Positions 53,764 to 64,000 of a DNA stretch of 64,000 nt are shown here, one piece after another. The stretch's first letter is position 1, and each line of letters begins with the position of its first letter. Under the pieces are notes generated by a model. It made no database searches and was not told where the DNA came from. It saw only the letters and a list, made by a program, of their open reading frames with translations. Source of the stretch: Planctomycetota bacterium (GTDB taxonomy: Bacteria; Planctomycetota; Planctomycetia; Pirellulales; UBA1268). The stretch spans positions 1 through 64,000 of the forward strand of contig VGZO01000019.1 in assembly GCA_016872555.1 (NCBI GenBank), read 5' to 3'. A program made the position numbers and the translations under genes.

Positions 53764-56064
53764 ATGACGATCCCGTTTCCTCCCGTCATCCCCGTGCCCC
53801 GCCCGCTCCCCGCGCCGGTCGCCGACGAGCCGCCGCGGCTCACCGCCCGGACGCTCGAGGGGCTGGAGCGGGTGCTGGCCGGCGAATTGGCCGCCGTCGG
53901 CGCACTCGACCTGCGGATCGGCCGGCGGACGATCGAGTTTTCGGCGCCGCCGGATCGGCAGCGCGAGACGCTGTACCGCGCGGTCCTCGAGTGCCGGACG
54001 GCGATCCGCGTGCTCGAACCCCTCGGGCGGTTCCCGGTGACCTCGCCGGAGGAGCTGTATGCCGCGGTGGCGACGATCGACTGGCGCGAGCAGCTCCGTA
54101 TCAAGGACACGCTCCGCGTCGACGCCGCGATCCACGACACGTTCACGACCCACTCGCTGTATGCGGTGCAGGTCGTGAAAGACGCGATCGTCGACCAGCT
54201 CCGCACGCCGAGCGGGCGGCGGCCGAGCGTGGAGCTGCGCGGGGCGACGCTGCGCGTCGGCCTGCACCTGGTGGGGAACGTCGCCACGGTGTTCCGCGAC
54301 GCTGCCGGCCGCTCGCTCCACCAGCGCGGCTGGCGGACCGGGGAGGTCGAGGCGCCGCTCTCGGAGGTGCTCGCCGCCGGGATCCTCGCGATCGCCGGCT
54401 GGGAGCCCGGCGAGGCGCTCCTCGATCCGCTGTGCGGGTCCGGGACGCTGGTCGTCGAGGCGGCGACGCGTGCCGCCGGCATCGCCCCCGGACTGTGGCG
54501 CGCCCGGCGCGAGGGGCACGGCTTCTTCCGGTTCCGCGACTGCGACCGGGACTTGGCGGCGCGGATCGTCGCCGATCTCGAAGCCCGGGTGAGGCCGCCG
54601 GCCGGGAGCTTCCAGGCGAGCGACCTCGATCCGCGCGCCGTCGAGGCGGCGCGGGCCTGTGCCACGGCGGCCGGGGTGGCGGGGGCGATCGTGATCGAAA
54701 GGCGGCACTTCGAGGAGGCGCGTCCCGCCGCGCCGGCGGGCCTGGTGGTCACCAATCCGCCGTATGGCGAGCGCCTCCCGGTGCCGCGGGCCGGGGCGCT
54801 GTTCCGCCGGCTCGGCGATTGGCTCGTGCAGCGATGCGGCGGCTGGCGCGCGGCGATCCTCGCCCCCGATTCCCCCGTCGCCGGCCACCTCGGCCTGCGG
54901 CCGGTGCACCGCGTGGCGCTTGCCAACGGGCCGATCGCCTGCCGGCTGCTCGAGCTCGAGATCCGCCCCCGGCCCGCCCCGTCGCCGGCAGAGCCGACCA
55001 CTGGCGCGCCGGCGGATGGCACCGCGGGCCATCCGCCATCCCCCGGCGCTGCCGCTGGCCAGGCGCCGGCAGCGCCCGCGGGCCCGCCGCGGAGCGGCGG
55101 CCGGCCCGTTGAAGACCAGCTCGGCGACTTCCGCCGCCGGCTCGCCAAGCGCTTCAAGCACCTCGCGCGCTTCGCGCGGCGCCAGGGGACCGACGCGTTC
55201 CGCGTGTACGACCGCGACATCCCCGAGGTCCCGCTGGTGATCGACTGGTACGCCGGTTGGCTGCACGCCGCCGAGTACGAGCGGCCCCACGAGCGGAGCG
55301 AGGCCGAGCACGAAGTTTGGCTCGATCGGATGGTCGAGGCGGCGGCGGCCGAGCTCGGCGTGGCCCCGGCCCGCGTGTTCCTCAAGCTGCGGCGCCGGCA
55401 GCGCGGCGGCGAGCAGTATGAGAAGGTCGATGCCCGCGAGGCCCTCCTCGACGTCGCCGAGGGGGGGTTGCGCTTCCGGGTGAATCTCTCCGACTACGTC
55501 GACACCGGGCTGTTCCTCGACCACCGCACGACCCGGGCGCTGGTCCGCGGCGAGGCGACCGGCAAGCGATTCGCCAACCTGTTCTGCTACACCGGCGCGT
55601 TTTCGGTCCACGCCGCCGCCGGCGGCGCGGTCGAGACGACGAGTGTCGACCTCTCCAACACCTACCTCGACTGGACGCGCACCAACCTCGCCTTGAACGG
55701 CTTCAAGGACGCCGGTCGCCACCGCACCGTGCGCGACGATGCCCGCGCCTTCCTCGAGCACCGCGCCCGGCGCGGCGAGGCGCCGTTCGACCTCGTGGTC
55801 GTCGATCCGCCGACGTTCTCCCGGTCGGCACGCTCCGAAACAGACTGGGACGTGCAGCGCGACCACGCAGGGTTACTCGACCTGGTCGCCCGGAATCTCG
55901 TCTCCGGAGGGGTGGTGTACTTCTCGACCAACTTCCGCCGCTTCCACCTCGCCACCGCCGATCTCGAACCGCTGTACACCCTCCGCGAGATCACCCAGCG
56001 GACGATCCCCGAGGACTTCCGCAACCAGCGGATCCACCGCGCCTGGCGGCTGGTGCGCCGGTGA
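53764..56064 (+). CDS. rlmKL: 23S rRNA methyltransferase RlmKL (bifunctional)
   Basis: The 766-residue fusion carries two SAM-dependent methyltransferases that modify G2445 (RlmL) and G2069 (RlmK) in E. coli numbering. A THUMP domain spans ~60-165. The RlmL catalytic site has LLDPLCGSGTLVVEAA and VTNPPYGERLPV (about residue 332). A Pro/Ala-rich linker covers ~395-440. The RlmK half starts near 455, with FRVNLSDYVDTGLFLDHR, FANLFCYTGAFSVHAAAGGA and VVVDPPTFSRSA. Length is slightly above the E. coli 702 residues because of the linker and N-terminus. It is divergent from the GDSL gene. Confidence 0.93.
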   Translation: MTIPFPPVIPVPRPLPAPVADEPPRLTARTLEGLERVLAGELAAVGALDLRIGRRTIEFSAPPDRQRETLYRAVLECRTAIRVLEPLGRFPVTSPEELYAAVATIDWREQLRIKDTLRVDAAIHDTFTTHSLYAVQVVKDAIVDQLRTPSGRRPSVELRGATLRVGLHLVGNVATVFRDAAGRSLHQRGWRTGEVEAPLSEVLAAGILAIAGWEPGEALLDPLCGSGTLVVEAATRAAGIAPGLWRARREGHGFFRFRDCDRDLAARIVADLEARVRPPAGSFQASDLDPRAVEAARACATAAGVAGAIVIERRHFEEARPAAPAGLVVTNPPYGERLPVPRAGALFRRLGDWLVQRCGGWRAAILAPDSPVAGHLGLRPVHRVALANGPIACRLLELEIRPRPAPSPAEPTTGAPADGTAGHPPSPGAAAGQAPAAPAGPPRSGGRPVEDQLGDFRRRLAKRFKHLARFARRQGTDAFRVYDRDIPEVPLVIDWYAGWLHAAEYERPHERSEAEHEVWLDRMVEAAAAELGVAPARVFLKLRRRQRGGEQYEKVDAREALLDVAEGGLRFRVNLSDYVDTGLFLDHRTTRALVRGEATGKRFANLFCYTGAFSVHAAAGGAVETTSVDLSNTYLDWTRTNLALNGFKDAGRHRTVRDDARAFLEHRARRGEAPFDLVVVDPPTFSRSARSETDWDVQRDHAGLLDLVARNLVSGGVVYFSTNFRRFHLATADLEPLYTLREITQRTIPEDFRNQRIHRAWRLVRR

Positions 56065-56103
56065 GGCGGGGGTGGTCAGCGGCCGCCGAGGAGGGCCGGG
56101 GCG

Positions 56104-56131
56104 TTGCGGCGGCGCGGCGGTCGTTTACCAT
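56104..56131 (+). promoter_or_regulatory. Candidate promoter for the liv-type operon
   Basis: TTGCGG (56104-56109) and TACCAT (56126-56131) are 16 bp apart. Predicted initiation falls at or next to the ATG at 56138, which would make the first gene's message nearly leaderless; there is also no ribosome-binding site in front of that ATG. Confidence 0.35.
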
Positions 56132-56137
56132 CTCTCC

Positions 56138-57376
56138 ATGCCTGTCCCGCGCTTCTCCCGCCGCGCGTCGTGCCTGCTCGCGGCCGCGGTCGCGGCCGGC
56201 TGCCGTCCGGCCGACCCGAACGTGGTGCGGATCGTGTCGAGCCTGCCACGGACCGGCAGCGCGAAGCAGCAGTCCGACACGATCGTCAACGGCATCCGGA
56301 TGGCGATCGAGGAAGCCGGAGGGCGCGTCGGGCCGTTTCGGATCGAGTATCTCGATCTCGACGATTCGACTGCCGCCGCCGGCCAGTGGACCAGCGAGGC
56401 GGAGGCCGCCAATGCCCGCCGTGCGCTGCAGGATCCCGACGTCTGCGCCTACATCGGCACCTACAACTCCGGTGCCGCGAAGGTGGCGATGCCGATCCTC
56501 AACCAGGGCGATCTGCTGATGGTGTCGCCGGCCAACACCGCCGTCGGCCTGACCAAACCGGGGCTCGGGGAGCCGGGGGAGCCGGAGGTCTACCGGCCGA
56601 CCGGCGCGCGCAACTACATGCGCGTCGTCCCCGCCGACGACATCCAGGGGCCGCTGTCGGCCGACTGGGCACACGCCAAGGGGTGGCGCAGGGTGATGAT
56701 CCTCGACGACAACGAGGTCTACGGGAAGGGGATCGCCGACCTGTTCGACGAGCGCTGCCGGGAGCTGGGGATCGAGGTCCTCGGCCACGACTCGATCGAC
56801 TCGCGGGCCCAGGAATTCAAGTCGTTGATGGCGAGCATCAAGGCGGCCGAGCCCGATCTGGTCTATTTCGGTGGCACGACGCAGAGCAAAGGGGGCCAGC
56901 TCGCCAAGGACCTCGCCGGGGCGGGGATCACCGCCAAGCTCCTCGTGCCCGACGGCTGCATGGAGCAGGCGTTCATCGACGCCGCTGGCGCGGCCACGCT
57001 CGAGGGGCGCTGCTACGTGACGTTCGGCGGCCTCCCGCCCGAGCGGCTCACCGGCAAGGGGGCCGACTTCGTCGCCGAATACAAGCGCCGCCACGGCACG
57101 CTGCCCGAGGCCTACGCCGTCTACGGCTACGAGGCGACCTGCGTCGCGCTCCACGCGATCCGCACCGTTGGCGCCAAGGACCGGCGCGCGATCGCCGACG
57201 CCGCCCTCGCCCTGCGGAATTACGAGGGAGCGCTGGGCCGATGGAGCGTCGATGCCAACGGCGACACGAGCCTGCGCACGCTCACCATCAGCGCGGTCCG
57301 CGGCGGTGCGTTCGTGTTCGAGGCGGCGATCGACGACACCGCGGCGGCCGAACCGGCCGCCGGCGCCGCACCCTGA
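56138..57376 (+). CDS. livK: Branched-chain amino acid-type ABC substrate-binding protein
   Basis: The 412-residue protein has a signal with a lipobox-like Cys (LLAAAVAAGC, residue ~22), so it is probably a lipoprotein. The mature type-I periplasmic binding fold has VRIVSSLPRTGSAKQQSDTI, YIGTYNSGAAKVAMPILNQG, VMILDDNEVYGKGIADLFDE, DLVYFGGTTQSKGGQLAKDL and a C-terminal EAYAVYGYEATCVALHAIR. LivK-type proteins bind Leu/Ile/Val, but paralogues take urea, amides or aromatic acids, and the exact ligand cannot be told. It opens the liv gene set, with the two permeases and two ATPases following. Confidence 0.9.
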   Translation: MPVPRFSRRASCLLAAAVAAGCRPADPNVVRIVSSLPRTGSAKQQSDTIVNGIRMAIEEAGGRVGPFRIEYLDLDDSTAAAGQWTSEAEAANARRALQDPDVCAYIGTYNSGAAKVAMPILNQGDLLMVSPANTAVGLTKPGLGEPGEPEVYRPTGARNYMRVVPADDIQGPLSADWAHAKGWRRVMILDDNEVYGKGIADLFDERCRELGIEVLGHDSIDSRAQEFKSLMASIKAAEPDLVYFGGTTQSKGGQLAKDLAGAGITAKLLVPDGCMEQAFIDAAGAATLEGRCYVTFGGLPPERLTGKGADFVAEYKRRHGTLPEAYAVYGYEATCVALHAIRTVGAKDRRAIADAALALRNYEGALGRWSVDANGDTSLRTLTISAVRGGAFVFEAAIDDTAAAEPAAGAAP

Positions 57377-57398
57377 CCGGCCCCCGGAATCCGCCGCC

Positions 57399-58310
57399 GT
57401 GCAGTTCTTCCTCCAGCAGTGTCTGATCGGGCTCACCAACGGGGCGCTGGTGGCGCTGGTGGCACTGGGCTACACGATGGTCTACGGGATCATCGGCCTG
57501 ATCAACTTCGCCCACGGCGACCTGATCATGCTCGGGGCCTGCCTGGCGCTGTCGCTGGTCGGGCTGCTGGGGCTGGCGGGCGCCGGGGTGGCAGGCTCGA
57601 TCGCCGGGATCGTGTTTCTCGTCGTCGCCTGCGGCACGTTCTGCGGACTGCTCAACGTCGCCGTCGACCGGCTCGTCTACCGGCCGCTGCGGACCGCCCC
57701 GAAGCTGGCGCCGTTGGTGTCGGCGATCGGCGTGTCGTTCATCTTCATGAACATCGGGCTGTTCTGGATCGGGCCGGCCGATCGGTCGTTTCCCGACCTC
57801 CTCCCCGCCGGCAATCTCCTCGGCGACGACGGGCTGCGGTTCGCCGCCAAGGATCTGCTCGTCGTCGCGGTGGTGGTGCCGCTGATGGTCCTGCTGAGCA
57901 TCCTGGTGCGGGTCACGCCACTCGGCCGGGCGATGCGCGCCGTATCGCAGGACCAGACGGTGGCGATGCTCGTCGGCATCGACGTCGACCGGGTGATCGC
58001 CGCGACGTTCTTCATCGGCGGGTTCCTCGGCGGCGCGGCGAGCGTGATCTACGGCCTGTACATCAACACCATCGGCTTCCAGATGGGGTTCCAGAACGGC
58101 CTCTACGCGTTCACCGCCGCGGTCATCGGTGGCATCGGCAGTATTCCCGGCGCCGTCGTCGGCGGCCTCGTGATCGGCCTGGTCCGGTCGCTGGCCAGCG
58201 CCGTCGTCGGGGAGCGGTGGACGGGGGCCGTCGTGTTCACGATCCTGATCGTGATCCTCGTGTTCCGCCCGGAAGGCCTGCTCGGCCGCCGCACCCGCGA
58301 GAAGGTTTGA
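57399..58310 (+). CDS. livH: Branched-chain amino acid ABC permease LivH
   Basis: GTG 57399 gives 303 residues with about eight membrane helices. Family segments are FFLQQCLIGLTNGALVALVA, YGIIGLINFAHGDLIMLGA, VTPLGRAMRAVSQDQTVAML and GFLGGAASVIYGLYINTI, and a final FRPEGLLGRRTREKV that matches LivH ends. It forms the inner-membrane channel with LivM. It follows the binding protein by 22 bp and precedes livM by 2 bp. Confidence 0.93.
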   Translation: MQFFLQQCLIGLTNGALVALVALGYTMVYGIIGLINFAHGDLIMLGACLALSLVGLLGLAGAGVAGSIAGIVFLVVACGTFCGLLNVAVDRLVYRPLRTAPKLAPLVSAIGVSFIFMNIGLFWIGPADRSFPDLLPAGNLLGDDGLRFAAKDLLVVAVVVPLMVLLSILVRVTPLGRAMRAVSQDQTVAMLVGIDVDRVIAATFFIGGFLGGAASVIYGLYINTIGFQMGFQNGLYAFTAAVIGGIGSIPGAVVGGLVIGLVRSLASAVVGERWTGAVVFTILIVILVFRPEGLLGRRTREKV

Positions 58311-58312
58311 GC

Positions 58313-59397
58313 ATGGCTACCACGCGCCGAGCCCCGGTCCGGCCCGCCCTGCGGCCCTGGCTGCGCGCCCATTGGGACGTGGTGGCGCTGGTGGCCCTCG
58401 CCGCGGCGCCGGCGCTCGTCCCCGCGCTCGGCGGGGCGCTCGGCGGGCAGATGACGACGCTGTTCATCTCCTGCATCCTGGCGCTGGGTCTCAACGTGAT
58501 GGTCGGCTACACCGGCCTGGTCCATCTCGGGATCGCGGCCTTCTTCGGGATCGGTGCCTATGCGGTGGCGATCCTCACCGTGCCGATGAATCCGTTCCAA
58601 CTCGGCTTCGCCCCCGCGGCGGTGCTCGCCACCGCGCTGTGCGCCGGCGTCGGGCTGGCGCTGGGCGCGCCGACGCTGCGCCTCCGCGGCGACTACCTGG
58701 CGATCGTGACGCTCGGCTTCAGCGAGGTCGTCAAGGTGATGCTCCGCAACCTCGAGCAGATCACCGGCGGGATGAAGGGCCTCAACCCGGTGCCGCCGCC
58801 GGGGGCCGGGGTGACACTCGGCGGGATCGACCTCGGCCGGGCCTTCGCCACCGACCCGCGCTGGTTCTACTACCTGTCGCTGGCCGTTCTCGCCGCGGTC
58901 GTCGTCGCGCTGCGGCGACTGGAGCGGTCGCGGCTCGGGCGGGCGTGGGTCGCCGTCCGCGAGGACGAACTGGCGGCGACTGCGATGGGGGTTTCGGCGA
59001 CGCGCGTGAAGCTCTCCGCCTTCGCCCTGTCGTCCGCGGTGGCCGGCCTGGCGGGCTGCCTCTACGCCGCCAGCCTCTCGACCACCGCCGATCCCAACGC
59101 CTACGACTTCAACCGCTCGATCATGGTCCTGTGTGCCGTGATCCTCGGCGGTCTGGGGAGCATCCCCGGCACGCTTCTCGGCGTGGCGATCCTCGTCGGC
59201 TTCGACACCGTTCTCGCCCCCTGGGCCGACGCCTGGATCCAGGAGATGCGGATCAATCCCTCCGGCTCGAGCCTGCTGTCGTTCAGCGGCTGGCGGCTGG
59301 CGGTGTTCGGCACGGCGCTGGTGCTGGTGATGCGCTACCGGCCCGAGGGCCTCGTCCCGGCCCGCCGCGAGGCGGCCCACACCGCCGGGGTGCGGCC

Positions 59398-59401
<4 letters not shown>
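58313..59401 (+). CDS. livM: Branched-chain amino acid ABC permease LivM
   Basis: The 362 residues hold about nine membrane helices. Conserved LivM segments are ILALGLNVMVGYTGLVHLGI, LRGDYLAIVTLGFSEVVKVM, LGRAWVAVREDELAATAMGV and LGGLGSIPGTLLGVAILVGF, with MRYRPEGLVPARRE at the end. It pairs with LivH. The stop overlaps the livG ATG (ATGA), implying coupled synthesis of the membrane subunit and its ATPase. Confidence 0.93.
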
Positions 59402-60714
<1,313 letters not shown>

Positions 60715-60717
60715 GGG

Positions 60718-61431
60718 ATGGCGCTGCTCGAGGTACGAGACCTGGCCGCGGGCTACGGACCGATCCGCGCCCTCGATGGCGTGTCCCTCGACGTCGACGT
60801 CGGGGAGTTGGTGGCGATCATCGGCGCCAACGGTGCCGGCAAGACCACGCTGCTGCTGGCGATTTCGGGGGTCGTCCCGCCGCGCGCGGGGCGCGTCACC
60901 TTCGACGGCCACGACCTCGCCGGCCGGCCCGTCCACCGCATCGTCCGCCTCGGCATCGGGCACGCGCCGGAGGGACGGCGGATTTTCCCCCGGCTCTCCG
61001 TGCGCGAGAACCTCGAGATCGGCGGCCAGGCGCGCGGCGACCGCGCCGGCGTGCAGCGCGACATCGACGAGGTCTGTGCACTGTTTCCCGTTCTCGGCCA
61101 GCGCCTTTCCCAGGCCGGCGGCACGCTCTCCGGCGGCGAGCAGCAGATGCTCGCCCTCGGCCGCGCGCTGGTTGGCCGCCCGCGGCTCCTGCTCCTCGAC
61201 GAGCCGTCGCTCGGGCTGGCGCCCTTGGTGGTGGCGAAGATCTTCGAGGTCATCGCCGCGCTGGCCGCCCGGGGGATCGCCGTCGTGCTCGTCGAGCAGA
61301 ACGCCCGCGTCGCCCTCCGCCAGGCCGGGCGCGGGTACGTGCTGGAGAGCGGGCGGATCACCCTCTCCGGCAGCGGCGCCGAGCTGGCGGGGGATCGCCG
61401 CGTCCGCGAGGCCTACCTCGGCGAGGGCTGA
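60718..61431 (+). CDS. livF: Branched-chain amino acid ABC ATPase LivF
   Basis: This second ATPase has 237 residues, the normal length. It shows Walker A GANGAGKTTLLLAI, the conserved APEGRRIFPRLSVRENLEIG, signature GTLSGGEQQMLALGRAL, Walker B LLLLDEPSLGLAPLVV, and the switch region LVEQNARVAL. It has no insertion, unlike its LivG partner. It starts 3 bp after livG and ends 3 bp from the convergent tal stop. Confidence 0.94.
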   Translation: MALLEVRDLAAGYGPIRALDGVSLDVDVGELVAIIGANGAGKTTLLLAISGVVPPRAGRVTFDGHDLAGRPVHRIVRLGIGHAPEGRRIFPRLSVRENLEIGGQARGDRAGVQRDIDEVCALFPVLGQRLSQAGGTLSGGEQQMLALGRALVGRPRLLLLDEPSLGLAPLVVAKIFEVIAALAARGIAVVLVEQNARVALRQAGRGYVLESGRITLSGSGAELAGDRRVREAYLGEG

Positions 61432-61434
61432 GCG

Positions 61435-62514
61435 TCAGGCCAGGGCCCGCGACTTCTCGTCGATCACCTGGAGGAGCTCGTCCCAGCTCTTCACGAACGC
61501 CTCGGCGCCCTGCGCCTGGAGCTGCTCGCCGAGGGCGGCGGTGTCGACACCGCCGCGGGCGATCTCGAACAGCACCCGCTCCGCCTGGCCCCCCCCGCTC
61601 GACAGCGGCTCGGCGAGCGTCCCGTGGTCGGCGAACGCCAGCAGCGTCGCCTCGGGCATCGTGTTGACGGTGTTGGGGGCGATCAGGCTGCGGACGTAGA
61701 GATGGTCGGAGAGGCTCTTGTCTTTCGTCCCCGTGCTGGCGAACAGCAGCCGTTGCGGCCAGGCGCCGAAGTTCGCCAGGCGCTGGCAGCGGTCGGAGGC
61801 GATGAGCTCACGGTAGGCCTGGTAGCAGCGCTGGCCGATGGCGATGCCGAGCCGGTGCCGCAGCCCGTCGGGGAGCCGGGTGGCGGTCGCCCCGTCCCAG
61901 CGGCTGATGAACAGCGACGCCACCGAGCAGACGCGCGGGTCGAGACCGGCGTCGATCCGCCGCTCGATGCCGCGGAGGTAGGCGTCGGCGGCGGCGAGGT
62001 ATTGCTCGCGCGTGAACAGCAGCGTGACGTTGACCGGCACGCCGGCGAAGATCGCCTCCTCGATCGCAGGCAGTCCGGCCGGTGTGCCGGGGATCTTGAT
62101 GAACAGGTTGGGGCGCGCGGCCCGGGCGTGGAGGTCGCGGGCGGCGGCGAGCGTGCTGGCGGTGTCGTAGGCGAGGCGCGGCGAGACCTCGAGCGACACC
62201 CAGCCGTCGATCCCCCCGGTCAGTTCGTGGACCGGCCGGAACAGGTCGGCGGCCCGGACCAGATCCTCGATCGCCAGCTCGAAGAACAATTCCTCGCCCG
62301 ACCGCCCCGCGCTCCGCTTCCGGGCGATGGCGTCGTCGTAGAAGTCGCTCCCCTTGACCGCCTGATTGAAGATCGTCGGGTTGCTCGTCAGGCCCGTCAC
62401 CGAAAGCTCGTCGATGTACCGGGCGAGCGTCCCGTCGTCGAGGATGCCGCGGGTGATGTTGTCGAGCCACAGGCTCTGGCCGAGGTGGCGAAGACTGGAC
62501 GTGACGCGGTTCAT
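61435..62514 (-). CDS. tal: Transaldolase
   Basis: Transaldolase moves a three-carbon unit between sugar phosphates in the non-oxidative pentose phosphate pathway. The 359 residues start at ATG 62514, and the N-terminus SLRHLGQSLWLDNITRGILD is that of the longer transaldolase subfamily often called TalAB/Tal2. The Schiff-base lysine lies in NLFIKIPGTPAG (about residue 140). Other markers are GLTSNPTIFNQAVKGSDFYD, VNVTLLFTREQYLAAADAYL and LFASTGTKDKSLSDHLYVRS. It is convergent with the liv operon. Transketolase is 26 kb away. Confidence 0.94.
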   Translation of the reverse strand: MNRVTSSLRHLGQSLWLDNITRGILDDGTLARYIDELSVTGLTSNPTIFNQAVKGSDFYDDAIARKRSAGRSGEELFFELAIEDLVRAADLFRPVHELTGGIDGWVSLEVSPRLAYDTASTLAAARDLHARAARPNLFIKIPGTPAGLPAIEEAIFAGVPVNVTLLFTREQYLAAADAYLRGIERRIDAGLDPRVCSVASLFISRWDGATATRLPDGLRHRLGIAIGQRCYQAYRELIASDRCQRLANFGAWPQRLLFASTGTKDKSLSDHLYVRSLIAPNTVNTMPEATLLAFADHGTLAEPLSSGGGQAERVLFEIARGGVDTAALGEQLQAQGAEAFVKSWDELLQVIDEKSRALA

Positions 62515-62569
62515 GGCGGGATCCGGTAAGGGGGAAGGGCACCGGCCCCCCGGCCGACGCGTCCCCACT

Positions 62570-64000
62570 CTACCCGGGTATCGGCCGCCCCGCGACGATG
62601 TCGAGGATCACGGCCCCGAAATCGGCGAGCCGTTTCTCGCCGATGCCCCGGCAGCGGAGCAGGGCGGCAGGGGAGGCGGGGCGCTCGCGGGCGATCGCCC
62701 GGAGGGCCTTGTCGTCGAGGATCGTCCAGGCCGGCTTGCCCCGCGCGTCGGCGACCCGGCGCCGCCAGACGCGGAGCCGCTCGAACAGGTCGCGGTCGAC
62801 GCCCTCCCAGTCGTCGGTCTCGCCCTTGGTGGGGCGGGTGGAACGCGCGGCGCGTGGCTCGAGGAGGACGACGGGACGATTGCCCTTGAGGACCTCCCAG
62901 GAGCGCTCGTTGAGCGCGATCACGGGCCGGTCGCCCCCTGAGCGGTCGAGGAGCTCGAGGTCGAGGAGCTGGTGGACGAGGTTCTCGGCGGTCCGCTGGT
63001 CGAGCGTCGGCAGCAGGCCGAACGTCGAGAGGCGGTCGTGGCCGTGGCGCAGGACCGCCTCGGTGCGCGCCCCGCGCAGCACCTCGCAGACGTGGCGGAC
63101 GCCGAACCGCTGCTGCACCCGGGCGACGCACGAGAGGATCTTCTGGGCGGTGACGGTCGCCTCCGGCAGCGCGTCGGTTTCGCCGAGGCAGACGTCGCAG
63201 GCACCGCACGCCGCCGGGGGGTAGGCCTGGCCGAAATACTCCGACAGCGCCGCATGGCGGCAGCGCGCGGCCTGGGCGTAGCGGCGCATCGCATGGAGAT
63301 GCTCCATCTGGCCGGCGACGAGCGCCGCCGATTCGTCGGCGCCGAGCTCGGCTTCGGCGGCGCTGCGGCGCACCAGCGCCTCCCAGCTGAACACGTCGGC
63401 CGACGAATAGAGGAGCACGCACTCCGCCGCCAGGCCGTCGCGTCCGGCGCGGCCGGTCTCCTGCTGGTAGGCCTCGAGGCTCTTCGGGAGGCCGGTGTGG
63501 AGCACGAGCCGGACGTCCGAGCGGTCGATCCCCATCCCGAAGGCGACGGTGGCGACGACGACGTCGATCGTCTCGCGGGCGAACGCCTCCTGCGTGCGGC
63601 GCCGCTCCCCCTGGTCGAGACCGGCATGGTAGGGCCGGGCGAGGAACCCGGCGGCGGCGAGCCGCGCGGCGAGCCGCTCGGTCTCGGCGCGCGAGATGCA
63701 GTAGACGATCGAGGCCTCGCCGCGGTGACGGCCGAGGATCTCGGCCACCTGGGCGTTGCGGTCGGTCCGTGGCACGACGCGGTAGCAGAGGTTGGGGCGG
63801 TCGAACGTGCCGACGAGGACCGTCGGCCGGCGCAGCGACAGCTGGGCGACGATGTCGTCGCGGACGCGCGGCGTGGCGGTGGCCGTGAAGGCATGGAGGC
63901 TGGCCGCCGGGAAGCGCTCGCGGAGCAGCGCCAGCTGCCGGTATTCGGGGCGGAAATCGTGCCCCCAGTGGCTGATGCAGTGGGCCTCGTCGATCGCGAA
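62570..64000 (-). CDS. recQ: ATP-dependent DNA helicase RecQ (5' end cut by the window)
   Basis: The frame runs off the right edge; 476 C-terminal residues are visible. They contain helicase motif II DEAH with FRPEYRQL, motif III LHAFTATATPRVRDD, motif V VVATVAFGMGIDRSDVRLVL, and motif VI YQQETGRAGRDGLAAECVLL. Zinc-binding Cys follow (AARCRHAALSEYFGQ, CGACDVC), then the winged-helix region and a C-terminal HRDC domain (LRVWRRRVADARGKPAWTIL to GIGEKRLADFGAVIL). RecQ unwinds DNA in repair and recombination. The 55 bp to tal hold no clear promoter. Confidence 0.95.
   Translation of the reverse strand, partial: FAIDEAHCISHWGHDFRPEYRQLALLRERFPAASLHAFTATATPRVRDDIVAQLSLRRPTVLVGTFDRPNLCYRVVPRTDRNAQVAEILGRHRGEASIVYCISRAETERLAARLAAAGFLARPYHAGLDQGERRRTQEAFARETIDVVVATVAFGMGIDRSDVRLVLHTGLPKSLEAYQQETGRAGRDGLAAECVLLYSSADVFSWEALVRRSAAEAELGADESAALVAGQMEHLHAMRRYAQAARCRHAALSEYFGQAYPPAACGACDVCLGETDALPEATVTAQKILSCVARVQQRFGVRHVCEVLRGARTEAVLRHGHDRLSTFGLLPTLDQRTAENLVHQLLDLELLDRSGGDRPVIALNERSWEVLKGNRPVVLLEPRAARSTRPTKGETDDWEGVDRDLFERLRVWRRRVADARGKPAWTILDDKALRAIARERPASPAALLRCRGIGEKRLADFGAVILDIVAGRPIPG

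Overview
The window is high-GC, densely coded DNA from a planctomycete, most likely a Pirellulales/Planctomycetales-type genome or MAG. This is inferred from marker families. These include a DUF1501 Tat protein paired with a cytochrome-domain DUF1549/DUF1553 protein (26619-30869), a Tat-exported Gfo/Idh/MocA oxidoreductase (15568-16884), a GDSL-DUF1080 fusion (52308-53636), an ECF sigma factor with a pseudopilin-like anti-sigma partner (31101-33051), and a GldA/GldFG/DUF4340 ABC cluster (2766-8366). An LptD-like and an LptF/G-like protein show a diderm envelope. No rRNA, tRNA, CRISPR array or insertion sequence was recognised. Both window ends cut genes: a repeat-rich protein on the left and RecQ on the right.

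Left part (1-19175, all + strand): a repeat-bearing protein tail overlaps nadB (NAD synthesis). Then come the ABC cluster, fabH, oligoendopeptidase F, a circularly permuted ATP-grasp/alpha-E protein overlapping der, the Tat oxidoreductase, alanine dehydrogenase, and mtnA overlapping ald. Middle part (19177-33051): leucyl aminopeptidase and an RND/MMPL exporter (-), LptD-like protein (+), the DUF1553/DUF1501 pair (-), and the sigma/anti-sigma pair (+).

33101-40381 is a - strand block: PP2C phosphatase overlapping an LptF/G-like permease, a TIM-barrel sugar isomerase overlapping a metallopeptidase-like protein, then transketolase. A 275-bp divergent gap (40382-40656) holds four consecutive hairpins ending in a T-run. 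40657-47322 (+) encodes a PEGA lipoprotein, a PaaK-like ligase, a DUF971 protein, an orphan membrane-fusion-like protein with a prenyltransferase-repeat protein, and an MFS transporter. Then come an AhpD-like protein (-), carB and a PfkB kinase (+) whose 3' end is tandemly repeated five times, the GDSL-DUF1080 protein (-) and RlmKL (+).

56138-61431 is a complete five-gene liv-type ABC operon. Its LivG homologue has about 180 extra residues carrying two predicted transmembrane helices, placed between Walker A and the Q-loop. Transaldolase and recQ (-) close the window. Together with transketolase, transaldolase gives part of the non-oxidative pentose phosphate pathway. The most unusual items are the membrane-inserted LivG, the anti-sigma/DUF1559-like fusion, the four-hairpin element, the repeated pfkB stop segment, and a recurring GGTA[C/G]NNT motif just upstream of genes that looks like an extended -10 element.
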